A stretch of DNA of 64,000 bases, from contig NZ_LMEZ01000006.1 of assembly GCF_001426545.1 (NCBI RefSeq), forward strand, positions 47,566 through 111,565, given 5' to 3'. The first letter of the stretch is position 1; every line of letters begins with the position of its first letter. The notes beneath the pieces are model-generated. The model made no database searches and was not told where the DNA came from. It was given only the letters and a program-made list of their open reading frames with translations. Below, piece after piece: positions 54,786-61,912 of this stretch. The DNA is from Mycobacterium sp. Root135 (lineage in GTDB: Bacteria; Actinomycetota; Actinomycetes; Mycobacteriales; Mycobacteriaceae). The translations under genes and the position numbers were made by a program.

Positions 54786-55880
54786 TCAATCCAGCGTTCT
54801 GCTCACCCCGCGAGCGAAGTCGACGACGTCGTGCAGGGCCCGTTCGAAGAGGTCGGGCACGAACGCTCCCATCAACTGCTCGCAGGCGTGGCCGACACCG
54901 TTGTAGGTGTGGCCGGTGGCGTCGACTCCCGCCCGCTGCAGTGCCCGCAGGAACGCCAGTCCCTCGTCGCGCAGCGGGTCGATCTCGTCGGTGGTGACGA
55001 CGTGCGGCGGCAGACCCCGCAGATCCTCCTCACTCGCGTAGTACGGCCACGCCAGCGGGTTGGTGGTGTGCTCCCCAGTGGGGTCGTAGAGGGCCGCCAT
55101 GAGCGTCATCACCGACGGGCTGAGGATGTAGCCCTCGTTCTCGACGAGTGACGGCAGCGCGGGATTGGGAACGTCGTAACCGCCGTAGACGAACGGCACC
55201 TGTGCGTACACCCCGTCGACGTGGTCCAGCCTGCCCTCGCGCTTGGCCTTGAGCGCCGTCGCGATCGACAGGTTGCCGCCGCCCGATTCGCCCGTCACGA
55301 CGATCGACGTCAACCCGAGGCCCTCGCGCTGCGCGTGCATCCAGTCCAGCGCGCTGGCGCAATCGTTCAGGCCGGCGGGGAACGGATGCGGCCCGAGCGC
55401 GCCGCCGGAGTTGCGGAACTCCACCCCGACGACGACGCATCCGCGGGCCGCCAGATGCTCGCGCCACAGCGCGGCGCCCTTGTCGACTGCGGAGAGGATG
55501 GCCATGCCGCCGCCGTGCAGATGCAGCAGGCCCGGCAAGGGCATCGACACCCCGATCGGGCGATGCACGTACAACGCGATGTCGTTGCCGTCGACCCCGG
55601 TGATGGTGAGGTTCCGGGTTTCGACGCCCTGGGCGGCAGGGACGTCGGCGAGCAGCGCGCCGAACAGTCCGTCGAACCCCTGCTCGGTGGCCGCTGCGAC
55701 GGCAAGCAGATCCTCCAGCGGGGAGTCCCTGGTGACGGACAACTCGGGTGCCTTCGCGTCGAGGCCGAAGGGAGCGATGGCCGCCAGCATTCGGGGATCG
55801 GCGCGTGGATCGGTGCGCATTTCCATGGTCGGGTCGCCAAGGCGGCCCGGCAGATTCACGTTCACGGTAGGTGCGGCCAT
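54786..55880 (-). CDS. Alpha/beta hydrolase, hormone-sensitive-lipase-like esterase
   Basis: 364 residues. Oxyanion motif LLHLHGGGMAIL, nucleophile elbow VTGESGGGNLSIATALK (GESGG in place of the commoner GDSAG), Asp in TTDEIDPLRDEGLAFL and His in VGHACEQ. Length and motifs fit the HSL/LipH-LipW group of mycobacterial esterases. ATG 55880. It begins just outside the right island boundary, and its stop lies in a small hairpin (54780-54796) that may end transcription. Acts probably on short or medium acyl esters. Confidence 0.87.
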   Translation of the reverse strand: MAAPTVNVNLPGRLGDPTMEMRTDPRADPRMLAAIAPFGLDAKAPELSVTRDSPLEDLLAVAAATEQGFDGLFGALLADVPAAQGVETRNLTITGVDGNDIALYVHRPIGVSMPLPGLLHLHGGGMAILSAVDKGAALWREHLAARGCVVVGVEFRNSGGALGPHPFPAGLNDCASALDWMHAQREGLGLTSIVVTGESGGGNLSIATALKAKREGRLDHVDGVYAQVPFVYGGYDVPNPALPSLVENEGYILSPSVMTLMAALYDPTGEHTTNPLAWPYYASEEDLRGLPPHVVTTDEIDPLRDEGLAFLRALQRAGVDATGHTYNGVGHACEQLMGAFVPDLFERALHDVVDFARGVSRTLD

Positions 55881-55932
55881 GAACTGAAAACCTACACCTA
55901 CGAGGTGACGGTCACGGGTGGTCGCCGGCGGG

Positions 55933-58900
55933 TCAGTACACGTCCCGCACATAGCGTTTGGTGGCGACGAGCTCGCGCTTGTAGTCGTGTGCCCCTTCGC
56001 TCGACAGCCCCCCGTGCTCGCGGATGACCGCGGTCAACGCGTCGTCGACGTCCTTGGCCATCCGACTCGCGTCACCACAGACGTAGAAGTGGGCGCCGTC
56101 CTCGAGCCAGCGCCACAGGTCGGCCCCGTAGTCGCGAATCTTGTGCTGCACGTACACCCGTTGGGGCTGGTCGCGCGAGAACGCCAAGTCCAGCCGGCTC
56201 AACAGGCCGTCGGCGACCATGTCCTCGAGATCGTCACGGTAGTAGAAGTTCTCGGCGCGATGCCGATCACCGAAGAAGAGCCAGTTGCGCCCGGTGTGTC
56301 CCAGCGCACGGCGCTCCTGGAGGAAGCCGCGGAAGGGTGCGACGCCGGTACCCGGACCCACCATGATCATCGGCGCCGAGCCGTCCTCGGGCGGCCGGAA
56401 GTGCGGTGACGGCTGCAGGAACACCGACGCCCGCGACGCCCGATCGGCGAGGAACGTCGAGCACACTCCCCCGCGCCGTTGCCCGTCACCGCCCCGATAC
56501 CGGACGACCGACACGGTCAGCTGAATCTCGTGCGGGCTGACCAGCGGGCTGCTCGAAATCGAGTACGACCGCGGTGTCAGCCGCACCAGGGCGTCTTGCC
56601 ACTGCTCCGGCTCGGCGCGGACGGCGAACTCGGTGACGACGTCGACCCCGTCGCGGCCTCGAAGCCACTCGTCCAACTCGGCGCGGCTGCGACGCAGGGT
56701 CCGTAGCGATCCCGCGGCTGCTGCACTCCCCTCGACGACGAAGTCGAGAAGGTTCGGCGTGACGCGACAGATGTCGTAGCGCGACGTCAACGCCTCGCCA
56801 AGCGCCATGTCGACGCCGTCGACCTCGATCACGTCGTCGGCGGCCAACCCGGTCGCGTCGAGCCAGCGCCGCACCGTCTCCTCCGCGTTGACGGGATAGA
56901 CGCCCAGCGCGTCCCCGACGGCATAGGCGACGCCGTGCTCGGAGACGTCGAAACCGAACTGCCGCACCTCCTTTGCCGCGCCCGGCGTGGTGAGCAACAC
57001 GTTGCGACTCAGCGGCGCGTCGACGGGGCTGGTCCTGGTGAACGGTGCCGTGGGACGCACCGGCGCCGGGGTTGCGCCGGCACCGACCAGAGCGGACACC
57101 TTCTGAGTCCACTTCGTCATCGGCTCGTCGTCGTAGGCCTCGCAGTCGACGCGTTCGGTCAGCTGGGTGGCCCCCAACTCGGTGAGCCGGACGTCCACGG
57201 CCCTGGCGTGCCCGCAGAAGTCGTCATACGACCGGTCGCCGATGCCCAGCACCGCGTACCGCACGCCGTCCAGTGCCGGCGCGTCGGCCGCCGCCAGGCG
57301 CGTCCAGAAGTCGGCGCCGTTGTCCGGCGGTCCCCCGTCACCGAAGGTGCTGGTGACGATGAGAACCTCACCCGCATCGGCCAACTCGGAAAGCTGACAG
57401 TCGTCCATGTTCATCACCGTGGCCGGCCCGAGACCGTCGGCCACCCGCGCAGCGAAGTCCTCGGCGGTCCCGGTTTGCGACGCCCAGAGCACCAACGGCC
57501 GGGGGCCGATCGGCGCACCGGTTCGGTCGGCCGGGTCGATTCTGGAGTACCGTCCCGCGAGCATCCCGTCGACGTAGCGCCGCACAACGGATCCCACCGG
57601 AGCCTCGGCCGGCAGCACCGGAACACCCTCGACGTTCGCCGGCAGGGCGTGGAAGAACCCTGCCAGGTATTGCTTCTCGGCCTCGGCGAGGACCGGCACG
57701 GGTTGGTCGTCGAGCCCGAGCACCGAGCCGATCGAGTCGATCCGACCGGTCGGCTCGGGTGGCGGCCCGGCGGCCCGCACCCTCACCGCGCACGCCTTGA
57801 ACTCGGGCTGCAGCGAAACCGGGTCGACGGCGTCCGAGGTGACCGCGTTGACGGCAAGGTACTCACCGTGCTCGTCGTTCCAGTGAAACGGCGCAAAGCA
57901 ATTGCCCGGCCGGACCCGGTCGGTCACCACCGCGGGGAGCACCGCGCGCCCGCGCCGCGACGCGAGTTCGACGGGCTGACCGTCGATGATGTCGCGTGCC
58001 TCGGCGTCAAGCGGGTGGATCTCCACGAACGGCCCACGGTCGAGCTTGTTGAGCTTGGCCACCTTCCCGGTCTTGGTCATGGTGTGCCATTGATGTTGCA
58101 GGCGACCGGTGTTCAACACCATCGGATAGTCGTCGTCGGGCAGCTCACTGGCGGTCATGTGCGGTCGGGGGTGGAAGGCCGCGCGCCGCGACGGGGTCGG
58201 GAAGGCCAGCTTCGGGCGGTGTCCGTCGCCGTCGACGAACAGGTCCTGGCTCACGCCGTCGTTCAGATAGCGAATGGGGTGGCGGTCGACGTCTCCACCC
58301 GGTTCACCGGGCGACGGCGCCGGCCACTGCACCGGGCCCTGCCGAAGACGGTCGTGAGTGACGCCCCGGAGGTCGTAACCGGTTCGCGGGTTCGAGAATT
58401 CGCGGATCTCGTCGAATACCTCCGACGCCGACGCGTACCCGAAGTGCTCGCCGAAGCCGAGCGCCCCGGCGACCTGGCAGATCAGCTGCCAGTCGGGTCT
58501 GGCGTCGCCGTGGGCGGGGATGGACTGCGGCAGCAGCGTCATGGTGCGATCCGAGTTGACCATCACCGCGTCCGCCTCGGCCCACAACGTCGCAGGCAGG
58601 ACGATGTCGGCGTAGTGGTTGGTCGCCGTCGTCCGGTAGGCGTCCTGGGTGACGACGAGCTCCGCCGACTCGAGACCGGTGATCACCGTCTTGCGGTTGG
58701 CCACGCTGGCAACCGGATTGGTGCAGATGATCCAGCACGCCTTGATGTCGCCGTCGGCCATCTGCCTGAACATGTCGACCGTTCCAGGGCCGACGTCGGT
58801 ACGGATGGTGCCAGCTTCGAGCTGCCACGCCCGTTCGACGAACGCACGGTCCCCGGCCGAGGTCACGACCCGCTGGCCGGGCAGTCCCGGCCCCATGTAG

Positions 58901-59946
58901 CCCATTTCGCGGCCGCCCATGGCGTTCGGTTGCCCCGTCAACGACATGGGTCCGCTACCCGGCCGACAGATGGCACCGGTGGCCAGATGGAGGTTGCAGA
59001 TGGCGTTGGTGTTCCACGTGCCATGGGTGCTCTGGTTGAGTCCCATCGTCCAGCAACTCATCCACTCCCCGGAGTCGGCGATCATCCGCGCCGCCAGCCG
59101 AATGTCGGCCTCGGCCAAGCCGGTGATCTCCGCGACGACGTCGGGCGGATAGTCCGCGAGGAAGGCCGGCATCGCGTCCCAGCCCTCGGTGTGTTCGGCG
59201 ATGAAGGCGGCGTCGACGTCACCGGATTCGACCAACAGGTGCAGGATGCCGTTGAGCAGCGCGAGATCCGTACCGGGGGCGATCTGGAGGAAGAGGTCGG
59301 CCTTCTCCGCCGTCGACGTGCGGCGCGGGTCGACGACGACGAGCTTGGCCCCGGCCTTGAGGCGTTCGGCCATGCGCAGGAACAGGATCGGATGACAGTC
59401 GGCCATGTTCGACCCGATGACGAAGAACAGGTCGGCGGCGTCGAAGTCGGTGTACGACCCCGGCGGGCCGTCCGCGCCCAGCGACTGCTTGTAACCCGTG
59501 CCCGCGCTCGCCATGCACAGCCGCGAGTTCGACTCGATGTGGACCGTCCGCAGGAAGCCCTTGGCCAACTTCGTCGCCAGATACTGTGCCTCGATCGACA
59601 TTTGACCCGACACGTACAGCGCCACCGAGTCGGGGCCGTGTTCATCGACGATCGCCCGTAGCCGCCGGCCGGCTTCGGCGACGGCCTCGTCGACCGGCGT
59701 CACCACGGGTTGCTCGCCACGCGACGGACGTACCAGGGCCGCGCTCAACCGGTCGCCGTCGGCGGCCATCAGCTCGGCATGGGTGGCGCCCTTGGTGCAC
59801 AGCCGACCGAAATTGCTGGGGTGCAACGCATCCCCCGACACCCTCGCGATTACCGGCTTGCCGTCAGCGGTGTCGGTTCGAGTCTGCACCTCGATGCCAC
59901 AGCCGACACCGCAATACGAGCACGCGGTCCTGGTCGTGACGGTCAC
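55933..59946 (-). CDS. Assimilatory nitrate reductase fused to flavodoxin/CysJ-like NADPH reductase
   Basis: 1337 residues. N-terminal [4Fe-4S] motif ACSYCGVGC ... GRLCTKG; Mo-bis-MGD catalytic subunit with Mo-ligand Cys in SNSRLCMASAGTG; C-terminal MopB domain about 590-720 (MVLNTGRLQHQWHTMTKTG). Then a flavodoxin domain (LVLWASQTGTAEDFAARVAD), FAD domain with RSYSISSSP, NADPH site MVGPGTGVAPFRGFLQERR, and end RYVRDVY, all as in CysJ. One polypeptide thus holds NADPH, FAD, FMN, Fe-S and Mo centres. GTG 59946 is chosen (5 bases after the narK stop); TTG 59964 would overlap narK. Similar to NasN-type mycobacterial enzymes as I recall. Confidence 0.92.
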   Translation of the reverse strand: MTVTTRTACSYCGVGCGIEVQTRTDTADGKPVIARVSGDALHPSNFGRLCTKGATHAELMAADGDRLSAALVRPSRGEQPVVTPVDEAVAEAGRRLRAIVDEHGPDSVALYVSGQMSIEAQYLATKLAKGFLRTVHIESNSRLCMASAGTGYKQSLGADGPPGSYTDFDAADLFFVIGSNMADCHPILFLRMAERLKAGAKLVVVDPRRTSTAEKADLFLQIAPGTDLALLNGILHLLVESGDVDAAFIAEHTEGWDAMPAFLADYPPDVVAEITGLAEADIRLAARMIADSGEWMSCWTMGLNQSTHGTWNTNAICNLHLATGAICRPGSGPMSLTGQPNAMGGREMGYMGPGLPGQRVVTSAGDRAFVERAWQLEAGTIRTDVGPGTVDMFRQMADGDIKACWIICTNPVASVANRKTVITGLESAELVVTQDAYRTTATNHYADIVLPATLWAEADAVMVNSDRTMTLLPQSIPAHGDARPDWQLICQVAGALGFGEHFGYASASEVFDEIREFSNPRTGYDLRGVTHDRLRQGPVQWPAPSPGEPGGDVDRHPIRYLNDGVSQDLFVDGDGHRPKLAFPTPSRRAAFHPRPHMTASELPDDDYPMVLNTGRLQHQWHTMTKTGKVAKLNKLDRGPFVEIHPLDAEARDIIDGQPVELASRRGRAVLPAVVTDRVRPGNCFAPFHWNDEHGEYLAVNAVTSDAVDPVSLQPEFKACAVRVRAAGPPPEPTGRIDSIGSVLGLDDQPVPVLAEAEKQYLAGFFHALPANVEGVPVLPAEAPVGSVVRRYVDGMLAGRYSRIDPADRTGAPIGPRPLVLWASQTGTAEDFAARVADGLGPATVMNMDDCQLSELADAGEVLIVTSTFGDGGPPDNGADFWTRLAAADAPALDGVRYAVLGIGDRSYDDFCGHARAVDVRLTELGATQLTERVDCEAYDDEPMTKWTQKVSALVGAGATPAPVRPTAPFTRTSPVDAPLSRNVLLTTPGAAKEVRQFGFDVSEHGVAYAVGDALGVYPVNAEETVRRWLDATGLAADDVIEVDGVDMALGEALTSRYDICRVTPNLLDFVVEGSAAAAGSLRTLRRSRAELDEWLRGRDGVDVVTEFAVRAEPEQWQDALVRLTPRSYSISSSPLVSPHEIQLTVSVVRYRGGDGQRRGGVCSTFLADRASRASVFLQPSPHFRPPEDGSAPMIMVGPGTGVAPFRGFLQERRALGHTGRNWLFFGDRHRAENFYYRDDLEDMVADGLLSRLDLAFSRDQPQRVYVQHKIRDYGADLWRWLEDGAHFYVCGDASRMAKDVDDALTAVIREHGGLSSEGAHDYKRELVATKRYVRDVY

Positions 59947-59950
59947 GGGA

Positions 59951-61369
59951 TCAGCCCGCGGCAACGGGTTCAGCGGACTTGCCGACGGGCATGCCGGTGT
60001 GGGCCCGAGTTTGCATCCTCAGGAACACGAACCAGGTCGTCACCGCACAGACCACGTAGAAGCCCAGGAAGACCCAGAACGCGTTGGTCGCGGACTTCGC
60101 GTCGCCGACGTAGGACGCCCTGAGCACGATGTTGATGAAGACGCCGCCCAGCGCGCCGACGGCACCGGCGAACCCGATCAGCGCACCCGACATGCTGCGC
60201 GACCACGACGCCTTCTCCTCGCGGCTCAAGCCCTCCTTGCCCTGAGCCTTCGCCTCGAAGATCGACGGAATCATCTTGTAGGTGGAACCATTTCCGATGC
60301 CGGACAGGATGAACAGCAGGATGAAGCCGACGACGTAAGCGGCCAGTTGCCCGCCGGTGGGTGCTCCGGTGGCGGCGTCGTCCAGCACGCCCGCTCCGAC
60401 CAGGATGCCCGCGGCGAAGATCATCGCGACGAAGACGTACAGCGTCACCTTGCCGCCGCCGATGCGGTCGGCGAGCTTGCCGCCGAACGGTCGTGCGACG
60501 GACCCCAGCAGCGGTCCGATGAACGCGATCTGCGCGGCGTGCAACGACGCTTGCGCGGCGGTGTCGCCGCCGGCCAGGTAGTTGATCTGCATGACCTGCC
60601 CGAACGCAAAGCTGAAGCCGATGAACGAGCCGAAGGTGCCGATGTAGAGGAAGCTCATCACCCAGGAGTGCTTGTACCGCAACGCTTCTACCATCGCTCC
60701 GAGGTTGGAGCGCTGATTGCGGAGGTTGTCCATGAAGAACGCCGCACCGAGGGCGGCGAGGGCGATTGCGACGAGGTAGATCGCGCAGACGATCTCGGGT
60801 GCGGTGTTGCTGATCGCCGAGATCACGAACAATCCGATGAGCTGGATGACCGGAACGCCGATGTTCCCGCCGCCGGCGTTGAGCCCCAGTGCCCAACCCT
60901 TGAGCCGCTGGGGGTAGAACGCGTTGATGTTGGTCATCGACGAGGCGAAGTTACCGCCACCGAAGCCGGCGAACGCCGCCACGACCATGAACGTCGTATA
61001 CGAGGTGTCGGGCTGCTTCATCACCCACAGCGTCAGCACCGTCGGGATCAGCAGCAACAGCGCGCTGATGACGGTCCAGTTGCGGCCGCCGAAGCGGGCC
61101 GGGGCGACGGTGTACGGAATCCGCATGAACGCGCCGACCAGTGTCGGCATCGCCACCAGGTAGAACTTGCCTGCGGCGTCGATGTGATAGACGGCCTGCG
61201 GCATGAACAGCACCATGACCGACCAGATGGACCAGATCGAGAAGCCCACGTGCTCGGCGACGATGGACCAGATCAGGTTGCGCTTGGCGACGTCCTTTCC
61301 ACCTGCGTCCCAGGCGGCGACGTCTTCTGCGTCCCAGTGTTCTATGTTGCGGTCGCGGGTGAGCGGCAT
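59951..61369 (-). CDS. narK: Nitrate/nitrite MFS transporter, NarK family
   Basis: 472 residues, twelve helices. Nitrate signatures: GFGGGNFASSMTNINAFYPQ with KGWALGLNAGGGNIG (first half) and SYTKM-like GIGNGSTYKMIPSIFEAKA (second half); substrate-binding Arg in FMRIPYTVAPARFGG. ATG 61369 preceded by AAGGAG. It is 4-5 bases upstream of the reductase gene, so uptake and reduction are co-expressed. Named narK by family; in function it may be the nitrate importer for assimilation. Confidence 0.9.
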   Translation of the reverse strand: MPLTRDRNIEHWDAEDVAAWDAGGKDVAKRNLIWSIVAEHVGFSIWSIWSVMVLFMPQAVYHIDAAGKFYLVAMPTLVGAFMRIPYTVAPARFGGRNWTVISALLLLIPTVLTLWVMKQPDTSYTTFMVVAAFAGFGGGNFASSMTNINAFYPQRLKGWALGLNAGGGNIGVPVIQLIGLFVISAISNTAPEIVCAIYLVAIALAALGAAFFMDNLRNQRSNLGAMVEALRYKHSWVMSFLYIGTFGSFIGFSFAFGQVMQINYLAGGDTAAQASLHAAQIAFIGPLLGSVARPFGGKLADRIGGGKVTLYVFVAMIFAAGILVGAGVLDDAATGAPTGGQLAAYVVGFILLFILSGIGNGSTYKMIPSIFEAKAQGKEGLSREEKASWSRSMSGALIGFAGAVGALGGVFINIVLRASYVGDAKSATNAFWVFLGFYVVCAVTTWFVFLRMQTRAHTGMPVGKSAEPVAAG

Positions 61370-61495
61370 CACTGATTCTCCTTGGAAGGTGTTGAATCAG
61401 GTTTACGGTCAGGCCATTCCGCATCCGTTGCCCGGCCGTGTCGACTGTGTCAACACTGCCTCACACGTGTCACCGGGTGCAGGTGAGGCGATCGT

Positions 61496-61508
61496 GTCCA
61501 CAGTGGAC
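61496..61508. promoter_or_regulatory. 13-bp palindrome in the narK / nirB divergent promoter region
   Basis: GTCCAC-A-GTGGAC, perfect 6-base arms with a 1-base centre, 47 bases upstream of the 118-residue gene's ATG in a 186-base divergent region. An 8-base palindrome ACACGTGT lies at 61463-61470. Nitrate genes in mycobacteria are usually controlled by GlnR; I did not find a convincing GlnR box, so the regulator is open. Confidence 0.35.
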
Positions 61509-61555
61509 GTACCGACGAAACGATGCCGAAACACGGTCGACCTAGCTTCGGTGCG

Positions 61556-61912
61556 ATGAGCGATGGCAGCACACCGGTCTTTCTGCAAGGTCCATTCGCG
61601 TTCGAGGGCAAGGGCTTGGACGAGCCGCTGTTGATCGACGACTCGCTGCGCTACGTCGTCCCGGCGGGCACGACGACCCAACCCGTCTACTTTCGCGGCG
61701 GCAACTCCACCGAGGACATGATCTCGGTCGTGCTGTTCTGCAACGGAAAGCCGTTGCGCTACTTCCCCATTGGCGCGAAGAACGCCACCCACGTCGCACT
61801 GAGGGTGGTTGAGGACCTGCTCGCCGACTCGGTTCTCGAACTTCACGTCGCCGCACCACGCGGGTGCACCGGAACGGTCGTCGTCGACCTCGGCCTGGTG
61901 CAGATCCAGTGA
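61556..61912 (+). CDS. Small protein of unknown function coupled to nirB
   Basis: 118 residues, beta-strand-rich: TPVFLQGPFAFEGKGLDEPL, LRYVVPAGTTTQPVYFRGGN, MISVVLFCNGKPLRYF, GTVVVDLGLVQIQ. No signal peptide, transmembrane helix or recognised motif; two Cys. Its TGA overlaps the GTG of nirB (GTGA), so it is translated with the nitrite reductase. I do not recognise the family. An accessory or regulatory role in nitrite reduction is only guilt by association. Confidence 0.7.
   Translation: MSDGSTPVFLQGPFAFEGKGLDEPLLIDDSLRYVVPAGTTTQPVYFRGGNSTEDMISVVLFCNGKPLRYFPIGAKNATHVALRVVEDLLADSVLELHVAAPRGCTGTVVVDLGLVQIQ

Noticed and set aside
56935..59661. A 908-codon open frame on the + strand opposite the nitrate reductase
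   Set aside because: Same reason: no domain, and the opposite strand encodes intact Fe-S, Mo and flavin motifs.
61373..61555. GlnR box controlling narK and nirB
   Set aside because: AC-n-AC type spacings found were off by one base from the expected pattern, so no site is claimed.
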